Assembly (NCBI RefSeq): GCF_001605725.1 | Contig: NZ_CP011530.1 | Coordinates: 5,208,001 to 5,272,000, forward strand | Length of the DNA: 64,000 nt | Source of the DNA: Mycobacteroides immunogenum | Lineage (GTDB): Bacteria; Actinomycetota; Actinomycetes; Mycobacteriales; Mycobacteriaceae | Direction of reading: 5' to 3' | Notes under the pieces: generated by a model | What the model was told of the DNA's origin: nothing | The model's database searches: none | The model's input: the letters and a program-made list of their open reading frames with translations, nothing else | Shown here: piece after piece, positions 1-8,304 of the stretch | Layout: every line of letters begins with the position of its first letter | Position numbering within the stretch: position 1 is the first letter of the stretch | Position numbers and translations under genes: made by a program

Positions 1-873
1 GATATCGGCGTGCACTACGTAGTAGTGCTCCTTGATCTGCCCGAAATCGACAGTATCGCCGAAGCCCGGCGTCTGGTACAGATCGCGCGCGTACGCCCAC
101 AGCACCGGCATCTCGCTCAGCTTCTCCCGATTGCACTTGAAATGCCCGTGATAGACCGGATCGAAGCGAGCCAGCGTGGTGAACAATCGCACATCGGCCT
201 CGGTGATGGTGTCACCCACCAGATAGCGTTGTCCGGCAAGCCTTTCCGACAACCAATCCAGCGCGGTGAACAGCCGGTCGTAGGCGGCGTCGTACGCGTC
301 CTGATCACCCGCGAAACCGCAGCGATAGACGCCGTTGTTCACCTCGGTGTAGACGCGACGGTTCACCTCGTCGATCTCCGGCCGCAAGTCCACGGGATAC
401 AGCTGCGGCGCGCCCGGACGGTGATACGCGGCCCATTCCGTGGAGAAATCCAGCGTCATCTGCGCATAGTCGTTGGTGACAACTTCACCCGTGGCTTCTT
501 CGACTATCGCGGGCACGGTGATGCCACGCGGATAGTCCGGGTACCGCTTGAGGTAGGCGTCGCGCAGGAAGTGAATACCCAGCACGGGATCGACGCCGCC
601 CGGGTCAAGATCGAAGGTCCAGCTGCGCTTGTCATGAGTTGGCCCGCAAAGACCAAGCGACAGAGCATCTTCCAAACCGAGAAGCCTGCGGACAATGAGC
701 GTCCGGTTGGCCCAGGGACAGGCACGTGCCGCAACAAGTCGGTATCTGCCGGGCTCGACGGGATAGCCATCGCTCCCGTCAGCGGTGATCCGCGTATTTA
801 TGTAGTTGGTATCCCGCTTGAACTCACCGGGCTCGACGTACTTGGTGTTCTCCGGGTTCTGGCTCACACACAC
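1..873 (-). CDS. Glutathionyl-hydroquinone reductase-like protein (ECM4/YqjG family), 3' end outside window
   Basis: The minus-strand frame runs open from about 873 to the left edge with no stop, giving about 290 residues. It carries the xenobiotic-reductase type GST hallmark A-C-P-W-A-N-R-T near residue 55, a Cys-Pro-Trp-Ala active site that in the family reduces thiol-hydroquinone conjugates. Further downstream are family-typical stretches (WTFDLDPGGVDPVLG; the C-terminal helical part with GDTITEADVRLFTTL). Mycobacteria lack glutathione, so the donor is probably mycothiol; that is inference. The start is uncertain: GTG at 873 or GTG at 867, neither with a strong ribosome site. The last residues lie beyond the window. 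It follows the lipoprotein gene by about 35 bases, but no functional link is evident. Confidence 0.85.
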   Translation of the reverse strand, partial: MCVSQNPENTKYVEPGEFKRDTNYINTRITADGSDGYPVEPGRYRLVAARACPWANRTLIVRRLLGLEDALSLGLCGPTHDKRSWTFDLDPGGVDPVLGIHFLRDAYLKRYPDYPRGITVPAIVEEATGEVVTNDYAQMTLDFSTEWAAYHRPGAPQLYPVDLRPEIDEVNRRVYTEVNNGVYRCGFAGDQDAYDAAYDRLFTALDWLSERLAGQRYLVGDTITEADVRLFTTLARFDPVYHGHFKCNREKLSEMPVLWAYARDLYQTPGFGDTVDFGQIKEHYYVVHADI

Positions 874-908
874 CAGTCTGGCACCGTCGGTGTTTGAGGC
901 AACTCCCT

Positions 909-1583
909 TCAGCGCACCGATCCGTCAGGTTCGCCCTTCTCGTTCAACGGCTGGCCGCTCATAATGCCCTGGACAATTCCTGAAGGAAATGCCGATGTCG
1001 CACTGAGGCCGACGGCGCGCGCGCCAGGTACCACCAGGCACGTGGTGTCAATCGCGACGCCCGGAAGATTCGGCCAACCCTTATCCGAGTGATACCGGGC
1101 GAAAGCGTTGATCTCCATGTTGACCATCCCCTGTCCTTCCGGGTCGGGCTCCACCCGATAGGCCGTCAGCTGTGCCATGGCGGCATTCTCCGGGTCGGTC
1201 GGCGACTTCTCGAGATTCACTTCAACACCAGACAGGGTCTGGGGTGCACTGGCCGACGACATGGGCCGCGCCACGGACCCGCAGTGGGCATAGGTCAGTA
1301 CCCATCCGTTCCGCAGGGCCTTTTCTGTTTCTCGGGTGACAACGTCCAATGGATCACTGTGTGTGAACGACGCCATCCTGACCACCGACTCGCGCGAGAT
1401 GTTGTTCAGCCCGTTGTACGAGCTGTGGTGCGGCTCCGCGGGCGCCAGCCAGGCGTCGGCCGCCAGCCGCTGAGATCGTGCCGCGTCCACATCGTTGGGC
1501 TCGAATATCTCGGGGTGCTTAGGACACGACGCGGCCAGCACGAATACCAGCAATAGCACCGAGGAAAGCCTTAGGCCTTTCAC
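909..1583 (-). CDS. Putative lipoprotein, third gene of a secretion-type cassette
   Basis: A 224-residue protein of no recognised family. It starts GTG inside the stop of the upstream gene (GTGA overlap, 1580-1583), so it is translationally coupled. The N-terminus is a basic-hydrophobic signal ending L-A-A-S-C, with Cys20 as candidate lipidated residue; the lipobox is acceptable but not perfect. The mature part is hydrophilic and contains a few cysteines. Context: it is always read after the peptidase-tipped protein at 1580-3160. One hypothesis is an immunity or adaptor protein at the cell surface for that protein, but sequence alone does not show it. Alternatives are a co-secreted partner or an unrelated lipoprotein. 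Confidence 0.75.
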   Translation of the reverse strand: MKGLRLSSVLLLVFVLAASCPKHPEIFEPNDVDAARSQRLAADAWLAPAEPHHSSYNGLNNISRESVVRMASFTHSDPLDVVTRETEKALRNGWVLTYAHCGSVARPMSSASAPQTLSGVEVNLEKSPTDPENAAMAQLTAYRVEPDPEGQGMVNMEINAFARYHSDKGWPNLPGVAIDTTCLVVPGARAVGLSATSAFPSGIVQGIMSGQPLNEKGEPDGSVR

Positions 1584-3160
1584 TTCGGGACCACCTCACC
1601 CCAGGGCCGATAGCGCGTCTCGCCACCGAACGATATTCGGTTGTTGACGAAGTCATCCTTCGGGATCGTCATCTTCTGACCCGAGGAGGGTTCGTAGATT
1701 TCCAGCGAGTCACCCTGCATTCCGGTGACCAAGACAATGTGACCGTTGACTCCGCTGCCGACGAACAACGGAACAGACTGCCCGGACTGAACAGCCGAAC
1801 TGATCGCTTGATAGTCCCCGGAAGGACCCAGCGGATTCGCCACCTCAAATTGATACGCACTCCCCGGGACGCCCGGTCCACCCGGCTTGCCCATCTCGTC
1901 GGCCGCGCCATACGGCGGGGTACCGAATGTCTCGGGCCAGGTAGTACCCCAGCCGGGAACGATCGCGTTGTTCGTCGAATCGTGCATCTTCTTTGCTTCG
2001 TCCGCGAACCTGGACGTGACCTCGGATGTCGTTATCGACTGTCCCGGCTGAGGCGAAGCGGAATCCCCCGCGTCGTACCCGGTAAGCATCTTCATGGCAT
2101 ACACAGGGTCATTGATCATCTTGGCGACGACGAGCGAGGACGATCCACAGGTTGTGCCATCGGGCTGCACCAGCACGCCCGGGTGATTCTTGGCGTACTC
2201 CACCGGGTCAAGCTCACGCACCTGTTGATCGTCCATGAGCGCTAGCTTTTCCGAGAAGCGTTGCAAAGTACCAACATCCCCACCCCGCGCGAGCGCCGCG
2301 ATGATCCAGTTCCGTCGGGCGTCGTCCTTCGCGTTGTCCAGCATCGCCTGCGCCTTGGCGCGATCCTCCGGACTCATCGCCGCCAGGTTGGCATCGGCAC
2401 GCTCCTGCACTCCCGGTCGCAGGCCGGTGCCGTCCTTGTGACCGTCCGGATCGTTCTTGACATCCGACCAGTTGTTCACCGAGCCGATCGCGCCCGCCGC
2501 GACCGACGTGTGGTCGGGCAAGGTGATGCCATCCACCGCCTTACCGAGTTCGCCCTTGGCCGTATTCACCGCCTTGTCGGCGTCGCCGTACGCACCCGCG
2601 AGCTCCTCCACCCCATGCACCACGTCACCCACGAGCTTGCGCACATACGGGATCGCGTCGAAGGGATTCTTCGGGATGTTGTTCCAGTCGACGTCGTCCT
2701 TGAGTGACGCGAACGCGTTGTGCCACCGATCACGCGCCTTGTCCATCGACCCGGCGAAGGTGTCGAGGGAACTCGCGACCGCGGTCGCGGCCGGGCCGAT
2801 CGTGGTAGATCTCGTCTTGAAGTTCGCGATACTGGTGCGCGCCTTGTCCCCGGTTGTTTCGCCGTATGCATCACCGGGGGTGCGCCCCCACACCGTCTCG
2901 GGGATGGTGTTCTGCGCTTGCTGCACATCGTTGGCGTGCCACTCCCCCATCGCAGGAGCCATTTCCCGCCAGCGCGCCGCCACCTCCCGCACCGTCGCGG
3001 GGTCGGGCGGCGGGGGTTCGGTGGCCACCGAGATGACCTTGCGGACCGCTGCGACGACCTTCTTGGCAATCGGCCAGACGGTGCTGATGGTGATCTCGCC
3101 GATCTGCCGGAGGTCGGCGACTACCTGCTCCAGCTGCTTCTGCGTGTCACCCAGTGTCAT
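1580..3160 (-). CDS. Large protein with T7SS-type helical N-terminus and C-terminal papain-like cysteine peptidase domain
   Basis: 526 residues. Residues 1-230 are Ala-rich and helical, with a Pro run (PPPPDP, 49-54) and Trp-containing helices (VWGRTPGD around 90), like the N-termini of ESX/T7SS substrates. A linker carries Asp/Ala-rich helices. Residues about 325-526 fit a papain-like (C39-like) peptidase: Gln332 as oxyanion residue, Cys338 in TTCGSSS, His474 in NGHIVLVTG, and an acidic residue (Glu490) in IYEPSSG where the family usually has Asp or Asn. No signal peptide is seen. It lies 12 bases after the small partner gene (3173-3469) and overlaps the lipoprotein gene by GTGA. The inferred role is a secreted effector or toxin; substrate and secretion route are unknown. 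Confidence 0.75.
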   Translation of the reverse strand: MTLGDTQKQLEQVVADLRQIGEITISTVWPIAKKVVAAVRKVISVATEPPPPDPATVREVAARWREMAPAMGEWHANDVQQAQNTIPETVWGRTPGDAYGETTGDKARTSIANFKTRSTTIGPAATAVASSLDTFAGSMDKARDRWHNAFASLKDDVDWNNIPKNPFDAIPYVRKLVGDVVHGVEELAGAYGDADKAVNTAKGELGKAVDGITLPDHTSVAAGAIGSVNNWSDVKNDPDGHKDGTGLRPGVQERADANLAAMSPEDRAKAQAMLDNAKDDARRNWIIAALARGGDVGTLQRFSEKLALMDDQQVRELDPVEYAKNHPGVLVQPDGTTCGSSSLVVAKMINDPVYAMKMLTGYDAGDSASPQPGQSITTSEVTSRFADEAKKMHDSTNNAIVPGWGTTWPETFGTPPYGAADEMGKPGGPGVPGSAYQFEVANPLGPSGDYQAISSAVQSGQSVPLFVGSGVNGHIVLVTGMQGDSLEIYEPSSGQKMTIPKDDFVNNRISFGGETRYRPWGEVVPK

Positions 3161-3172
3161 CGGACACCGGCC

Positions 3173-3469
3173 CTAGCCAAGCACCGGGAACTTGATCCCC
3201 GTGTCACTGAGGTTCCCGGCGTTGCGCTGATCCATCTCGACGAGCGCCTTGGTGCACGCGCGGATGTTCTGCGAAATCTCCTTCTGCACAGCCGAAACCG
3301 TGCCAAGCGCACCCGATACCCGGTCACGTGCGGCGTTCATCGCCCCAGTCAGATCACCGAAGTCCTTGCCCTCGGTGGCGCGAAGCCTTCCCTTGGCGAA
3401 CTCGACATGAGTATCGGTCGCATCGAGTTGTGCCGCGCATTTTTCCGTCGCTACCGGGTCGATCTTCAT
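3173..3469 (-). CDS. Small helical WXG100/EspC-like protein
   Basis: 98 residues starting MKIDP at the ATG at 3469, chosen because a strong purine-rich ribosome site (AGAGGGGGA) sits just upstream; a longer in-frame extension upstream is low-complexity Arg-rich and unlikely. The protein is predicted all-helical, with no Trp-x-Gly motif, so it is EspC/WXG100-like in size and helix pattern rather than a classical EsxA/B. In ESX systems such small proteins pair with a larger substrate encoded next door, which fits the 1580-3160 neighbour. Function in this strain is inferred from size and context only. Confidence 0.75.
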   Translation of the reverse strand: MKIDPVATEKCAAQLDATDTHVEFAKGRLRATEGKDFGDLTGAMNAARDRVSGALGTVSAVQKEISQNIRACTKALVEMDQRNAGNLSDTGIKFPVLG

Positions 3470-3546
3470 GCATCCCCCTCTGAACATGCCCCTTCCGCAT
3501 GTTAGCCCGGAATACCGAACCCAGCCAGCCTCCTGGGGATAGAGCT

Positions 3547-4473
3547 CTAGCTCGGCAAAACGGCGGTGACGTAGTTGCCCTGCTTCACCACCTCGACGAC
3601 GTCCTCCGGCAGCTCCGGGATCTCCACCCCGTACGTGGCGGCCAGTTCGAGGGCGTCGGCACCCTGGACCGTCCATCCGCGTGCCGCGAACCACTCGGCG
3701 ACATCGGCGCGCTCTTCGTCGTAGAACAGTGACGTGATGTCCACCTTCGACATCGGGTGACTCTCGTCGGCGTACTTCTTTTGCATCGCGCCCCATTTGG
3801 CGATGTCGGGCCTTCCCCGGGTGGCCTCAACTGCCACCTGACTGCCCGGCGCCGACAACGCGACCACTCGCTCGAACAGCAGATCTTGTGCCGCAGAGGG
3901 CAGGTAGATGATCAGGCCCTCGGCCGACCAAGCGGTCGGAACGTCAGGGTCAAAGCCGGCGGCCAGCAACGCTGCGGGCCAGTCGTCCCGGAGATCCACG
4001 GCGATCTCGCGCCGGTCGCTGGTCGGGGCGGCACCGTGCTCGGCCAGCACCCGGTCCTTGAACTCCAGCACCTGGGGCTGATCCAGCTCGAACACCTTGG
4101 TGCCCTCCGGCCACGGCAACCGGTGCGCTCGCACGTCCAGGCCGGCGGCCAGGATCACCGCCTGTCCACACCCGGAATTCGTTGCGTTCACGAAGAACTC
4201 GTCGAAAAACCGGCTACGCAAGCCGATATGCCGGGGCGTGGTCCCGGGGTTGGGGGCCTGCGGCTCAGGACTATCCAAAAGTCCGATCAGATTCGGTTCG
4301 CCGGCGGCCCGCACGAAGTGTTCCGCATACGGATCACGCACCAAGGGTTCGGCCTGCCTGTTCTCGACCGCCCTCGCGGCCGCCACTCCCAACGCGGTGA
4401 ATCCGACGCTGGAGACGATGTCCCATGAGTCGCCCTCGCTGCGCGACCAGTCCTTGTCAGCGATATCGGTCAT
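3547..4473 (-). CDS. SAM-dependent methyltransferase, mycobacterial LCM-like family (copy 1)
   Basis: 308 residues. The N-terminal signature RSEGDSWDIVSSVGFTAL and the SAM-site stretch AVILAAGLDVRAHRLPW followed by KVFELDQPQVLEFK define the mycobacterial putative methyltransferase family (TIGR00027/PF04072). YLPSAAQDLLFE follows. The natural substrate of most members is unknown. It is the last gene of a four-copy tandem array on the minus strand, 11 bases after copy 2. Confidence 0.93.
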   Translation of the reverse strand: MTDIADKDWSRSEGDSWDIVSSVGFTALGVAAARAVENRQAEPLVRDPYAEHFVRAAGEPNLIGLLDSPEPQAPNPGTTPRHIGLRSRFFDEFFVNATNSGCGQAVILAAGLDVRAHRLPWPEGTKVFELDQPQVLEFKDRVLAEHGAAPTSDRREIAVDLRDDWPAALLAAGFDPDVPTAWSAEGLIIYLPSAAQDLLFERVVALSAPGSQVAVEATRGRPDIAKWGAMQKKYADESHPMSKVDITSLFYDEERADVAEWFAARGWTVQGADALELAATYGVEIPELPEDVVEVVKQGNYVTAVLPS

Positions 4474-4484
4474 TGCGTTTCCTT

Positions 4485-5411
4485 TCAGGCGGGCAGGGTG
4501 CAGGTCAGGTAATGCATGGCGCCAGCCAGTTCCTTGATGTCCTCGGGGACTTCGGGATGCTGCACGCCGTACCGGGCGGCCAGATCAAACATATCCAGCC
4601 CCTCGGTGTCCCATCCGCGGGCCGAGAACCATTCGATCGGCGGCGTCTTCTCCTCGTCATAGAACAGTTCGGTGATATCGATCTTGCCGAAGGTGTCCTT
4701 CTCGGACCGGTACTTCTGTTCGACCTTCGCGAACTGACTCATCCCCAACGTGCCCGTCGGGCCCTCGATCGCGGCGCGGCTCCCCGGAGCGGAAAGCTCG
4801 GCGATCCGCTCAAACAGCAGTTCTTGCGCCGCTGCGGGCAGATACGGCAACAGTCCTTCCGCCGACCACGCAGTGGGCTGTCCGGGATCAAATCCGGCTT
4901 CCTTGAGTGCGGCGGGCCAATCATCACGCAGGTCGACCGCCACGGCACGGCGATCACAGGTCGGAGCCGCACCCTGCTCGGCGTACACCCCATCCTTGAA
5001 GGCGAGGACCTGGGGCTGATCCAACTCGTACACCGCCACACCGGCGGGCCAGACCAGCCGGTGTGCCCGTGCGTCCAGCCCCGCAGCCAGAATTACCGCC
5101 TGCTTGATCCCGGAAGCCGACGCGTCAAGGAAAAACTCGTCGAAGAATCTGCTGCGCATTCCCATGCCCCGCAGATACTCAAACGGAGATGCCTGCGGCG
5201 CATCACGTTTCGTGATGGTCTCGATCAGATGCGGCTCGCCCGCGGCGAGCACGAAATGCTTGGCGAACGGGTCGACGATCAGCGCGTCCGGGCGCTCGGT
5301 TTCGACGGCACGCTGCGCACTGACACCCAATGCGGTGTACCCCACGCTGGACACGATGTCCCAGGAGTCGCCGTCGCTACGGGTCCAGTTTCCCTGGTCT
5401 GTACTTGTCAT
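4485..5411 (-). CDS. SAM-dependent methyltransferase, LCM-like family (copy 2)
   Basis: 308 residues, the same family as the neighbours, with RSDGDSWDIVSSVGYTAL at residues 11-28, AVILAAGLDARAHRL and ELDQPQVLAFK. It lies one base after copy 3 (5413-6321), implying one transcript. It differs from copy 1 at many positions but keeps the SAM-binding core, so the copies are diverged paralogues rather than recent duplicates. Confidence 0.93.
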   Translation of the reverse strand: MTSTDQGNWTRSDGDSWDIVSSVGYTALGVSAQRAVETERPDALIVDPFAKHFVLAAGEPHLIETITKRDAPQASPFEYLRGMGMRSRFFDEFFLDASASGIKQAVILAAGLDARAHRLVWPAGVAVYELDQPQVLAFKDGVYAEQGAAPTCDRRAVAVDLRDDWPAALKEAGFDPGQPTAWSAEGLLPYLPAAAQELLFERIAELSAPGSRAAIEGPTGTLGMSQFAKVEQKYRSEKDTFGKIDITELFYDEEKTPPIEWFSARGWDTEGLDMFDLAARYGVQHPEVPEDIKELAGAMHYLTCTLPA

Positions 5412-5412
5412 C

Positions 5413-6321
5413 TCAGCCTCTCGGATGGTCTCGAACAGCGGTGAAAAACTTGGTGCTCAGGAATGTTTCAAATGCTTGTGGCAAGTCGTGAAGTGGCCGC
5501 CCATAGGTGATCGCCGCCTCTACCAGGTTGGCCGGGGTCACCGTCCAGCCATGCCCGCCCAGCCAGGCCTTGGTATCCGCCCGCGGGTCGTCGAACCACA
5601 GGTCACGCAGATTCGGTTGTGTCCCACCGTCACTGGTGTCGTCGACGGCGGTCTTAATGGAAGACGCGAGGCGATCCAGCTCGCCGGGTTCCGGACCCAG
5701 CTCGGCGGCCACCCAGCTACCGGGCGCCGATAACACGTTCAACCTTTCGAAGAGCGCGTCCTGTGCCGCACCCGGCAGATAGGGCAACAGGCCCTCCAGA
5801 ATCCACCCCGTCGGCTGGCCCGCGTCAAAACCCGCCACCCGCAAGGCGGCAGGCCAATCCTCGCGCAGGTCAACCGCCACCGGCACCCGCCTGGCGCTCG
5901 GCTGTGCCCCGGACCGCCGCAAGACCTCTTCCTTGAACTGCAGCACCTTCGGCTGATCCAATTCGAAGACGGTGGTAATCGCGGGCCACGGCAATCGGTA
6001 TGCGCGCGAATCCAATCCGGCGGCCAGAATCACCTGTTGCCGCACACCGGCGCCGGCGGCGTCGGCAAAGAAGTTGTCGAAGAATCGCGTCCGCACGCCC
6101 ACCCATTGAGCGTTGAACGCCGCCGAGCTGGTCATATCTCCGGCGGCGACCGCAGCAGCCAGCTCGGGCGCGCCCGCGGCCGCCACGAACGCCGCCGCGT
6201 GATCGTCATGTGCCAGTGGTGGATCCAGCCTCGCATCGAGCGCCCGTCCGGCTGCCACCGCAAGCGCCGTATGGCCGACGCTGGTGACGATGTCCCAGGA
6301 GTCTCCCTCGGAACGCACCAT
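5413..6321 (-). CDS. SAM-dependent methyltransferase, LCM-like family (copy 3)
   Basis: 302 residues, beginning MVRSEGDSWDIVTSVGHTAL, so the family signature is almost at the N-terminus. The SAM-site core is QVILAAGLDSRAYRLPW and the following ELDQPKVLQFK. It is Ala-rich in the 30-70 region, unlike its neighbours. Two bases separate it from the copy 4 stop, so it is within one transcription unit. Confidence 0.92.
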   Translation of the reverse strand: MVRSEGDSWDIVTSVGHTALAVAAGRALDARLDPPLAHDDHAAAFVAAAGAPELAAAVAAGDMTSSAAFNAQWVGVRTRFFDNFFADAAGAGVRQQVILAAGLDSRAYRLPWPAITTVFELDQPKVLQFKEEVLRRSGAQPSARRVPVAVDLREDWPAALRVAGFDAGQPTGWILEGLLPYLPGAAQDALFERLNVLSAPGSWVAAELGPEPGELDRLASSIKTAVDDTSDGGTQPNLRDLWFDDPRADTKAWLGGHGWTVTPANLVEAAITYGRPLHDLPQAFETFLSTKFFTAVRDHPRG

Positions 6322-6323
6322 GC

Positions 6324-7256
6324 CTACGCGCCGAGCACCGCGGTGAAGTAGCGGCTCTGCCCGATGGCGTCGGTGAGCTCATGCTCGCCTGCCAGCGGCG
6401 CCCGGTTGTACCGCTGCAGCAGTTCACCGGCCGTGGTGGCCTCGACTGTCCATCCGTGACTGGTGAGCCACAGTGCCGGGTCCTCACGTTCATCGCCGAA
6501 CCACAGACTCGAGGGAGCCGCATCGTCCTCGACGATGCTCTTGAAGATCCGCTGGAGCGCGCCCTCTTCGTTTTCCATCGCGTTCGACATGCGGTCCGCC
6601 TGGTTGCCCGGGGCGCCGAAATCTTCTACAGCAACCCGGCTTCCGGGCGCGGATAGTTCGGCGATGCGCTGGAACAGCAGGTCCTGTGCCGCGCCTGGAA
6701 GGAAGGGCAGCAAGCCTTCGGCCAGCCATGCCGTGGGCCGGGTGGCGTCGAATCCCGCCGCCTTGAGCGCTACCGGCCAGTCGTCACGCAGGTCTATATG
6801 CAGATCGTGGACCGTCGCGGTGGTCTGCGCACCGTGCTCATCGAGCACCCGCTTCTTGAACTCGAGCACCTTCGGGAGGTCTAGCTCGTAGACCGTGGTG
6901 CCGTCGGCCCAGGGCAGCCGGTACCCACGTACATCGAGACCGGACGCAAGGATCACCGCCTGCCTGACACCGGCGTCACCGGCAGCCAGGAAGAACTCGT
7001 CGAAGTACTTGGTCCGCGCGCCGAGGTAGCTCGAGAACAGCTGGATATCGGGTTCCTGGGCGGCCGCGGGGTCCTCCAGCACCTCCGAGAAGATCGGCGC
7101 CTCCGTCTTGGTGGCGGCAACAAAATGCTGCGCGTAGTCGTCGCGTGCCAGCGGATCAGGCTTTCGGGCCTCGATCGCGCGCATCGCCGAAACGATGAGC
7201 GCCGTGGCGCCCACGCTCGTCACGATGTCCCAGGTGTCACCGTCGGTTCTGGTCAC
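6324..7256 (-). CDS. SAM-dependent methyltransferase, LCM-like family (copy 4, first of the array)
   Basis: 310 residues from GTG at 7256, chosen over an upstream in-frame ATG at 7298 because GGGAG lies about 8 bases before it and the family signature TRTDGDTWDIVTSVGATAL then starts at residue 2. The core is AVILASGLDVRGYRLPW and ELDLPKVLEFK. It is the promoter-proximal gene of the four-gene array. A 12-bp palindrome sits about 40 bases upstream. Confidence 0.92.
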   Translation of the reverse strand: MTRTDGDTWDIVTSVGATALIVSAMRAIEARKPDPLARDDYAQHFVAATKTEAPIFSEVLEDPAAAQEPDIQLFSSYLGARTKYFDEFFLAAGDAGVRQAVILASGLDVRGYRLPWADGTTVYELDLPKVLEFKKRVLDEHGAQTTATVHDLHIDLRDDWPVALKAAGFDATRPTAWLAEGLLPFLPGAAQDLLFQRIAELSAPGSRVAVEDFGAPGNQADRMSNAMENEEGALQRIFKSIVEDDAAPSSLWFGDEREDPALWLTSHGWTVEATTAGELLQRYNRAPLAGEHELTDAIGQSRYFTAVLGA

Positions 7257-7294
7257 GGCAGGTCTCCCATCAAATGCGCATGTCAGGCGTGCGT

Positions 7295-7306
7295 ACATTT
7301 AAATGT
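7295..7306. promoter_or_regulatory. Perfect 12-bp palindrome ACATTTAAATGT, possible operator
   Basis: This AT-rich perfect palindrome in an otherwise GC-rich stretch lies about 40 bases upstream of the first methyltransferase start. Read on the minus strand, a TTGACC sequence precedes it, so it could overlap a promoter. No adjacent regulator gene is obvious. The role is inferred from position only. Confidence 0.35.
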
Positions 7307-7422
7307 GCAGGTCAAGGCGTTTTACCTATGACAAGTTCGCACAACTAACTACAGTACGCCGATTGGCTGGGAGTGCCACTGGTCTCTTTTCGGGGCATCT
7401 GGCGTCCCCGTCACCCACCCCG

Positions 7423-7482
7423 GCGAGCGCGGCGTTGCGCCCCGAAACACGCCGAGAATGGCGTGCACAACGTCGCGCTCGC
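7423..7482 (-). terminator. Bipartite hairpin after the enoyl-CoA hydratase gene
   Basis: The outer arms 7423-7437 and 7468-7482 pair over 15 positions with one G-T wobble, and an inner stem CACGCC (7448-7453)/GGCGTG (7460-7465) closes a 6-base loop. It begins about 17 bases after the stop of the gene ending at 7499. There is no clear poly-T tail, as is common for mycobacterial terminators. The 7257-7498 gap thus holds this structure plus the methyltransferase promoter region. Confidence 0.5.
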
Positions 7483-7498
7483 GGGAACAGGTGGGGGG

Positions 7499-8257
7499 TT
7501 ACTTGCCCTGCCAGACCGGTGCGCGCTTCTCGGCGAACGCCTTCGCGCCTTCCTTGGCGTCCTCGGACACGAAGATCGGCATCAGGATCTCACCCTGTTT
7601 CGCGAAGGCTTCCTCGGGCGCCCAGCTGGCCGACTCGATGATGATCCGCTTGGTGGCTGCCACGGCCAACGGACCGTTCGCGGTGATCTTGGCGGCCAGT
7701 TCCAGCGCGGTATCCAGGGCCTGCCCGTCGTCGACGAGCCGGTTGATGAACCCGTACTTGGCGGCGTCCTCCGCGGTGAAGGACTCTCCGGTAAGCGCCA
7801 GCTCCATGGCCACCTGGTACGGAATCCGGTTCGGCAGACGCAGCAGGCCGCCGGCACCCGCCACCAACCCGCGCTTGACCTCGGGGATGCCGAACTTGGC
7901 GCTGCGACCCGCAACCACAAGATCGCAGGACAGCACCAGCTCGGTACCGCCCGCCAGTGCGAACCCTTCAACCGCGGCGATGATCGGCTTGCGCGGCGGC
8001 ACGTTGGTGAAACCGAGACCCCGCTCGGACAACACTGCCTCGCCGCTCACAAATGCTTTGAGATCCATTCCAGCGCAGAAGTTTCCGCCCGCACCGGTGA
8101 TGATGGCGACAGAAAGATCATCGGAGCTGTCCAACTGGTCCGCGGCAGCCGCGAGCCCTTGGCTGACGGCCCTGTTCACCGCGTTGCGCGAGTCCGGACG
8201 GTTGATGGTGATCAATAGGACACGGTCACGCTGTTCGATCAGGACTTCGTCGGCCAT
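7499..8257 (-). CDS. Enoyl-CoA hydratase/isomerase (crotonase family)
   Basis: 252 residues, full length for the family. The oxyanion-hole stretches are ITGAGGNFCAGMDLK (about 55-69) and AAVEGFALAGGTELVLSCDLVVA (about 94-116). The Glu normally acting in hydratases (from the GGTELVLS and FGIPEVKRG segments) is present in recognisable form. It probably hydrates trans-2-enoyl-CoA in a fatty acid or steroid side-chain pathway; exact substrate unknown. It lies 47 bases after the phosphotransferase gene on the same strand. Confidence 0.93.
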   Translation of the reverse strand: MADEVLIEQRDRVLLITINRPDSRNAVNRAVSQGLAAAADQLDSSDDLSVAIITGAGGNFCAGMDLKAFVSGEAVLSERGLGFTNVPPRKPIIAAVEGFALAGGTELVLSCDLVVAGRSAKFGIPEVKRGLVAGAGGLLRLPNRIPYQVAMELALTGESFTAEDAAKYGFINRLVDDGQALDTALELAAKITANGPLAVAATKRIIIESASWAPEEAFAKQGEILMPIFVSEDAKEGAKAFAEKRAPVWQGK

Positions 8258-8304
8258 TGCATTCCTCTGCGTAGTGAGTGAGCGGATGATTTTGTTTCTT
8301 GATG

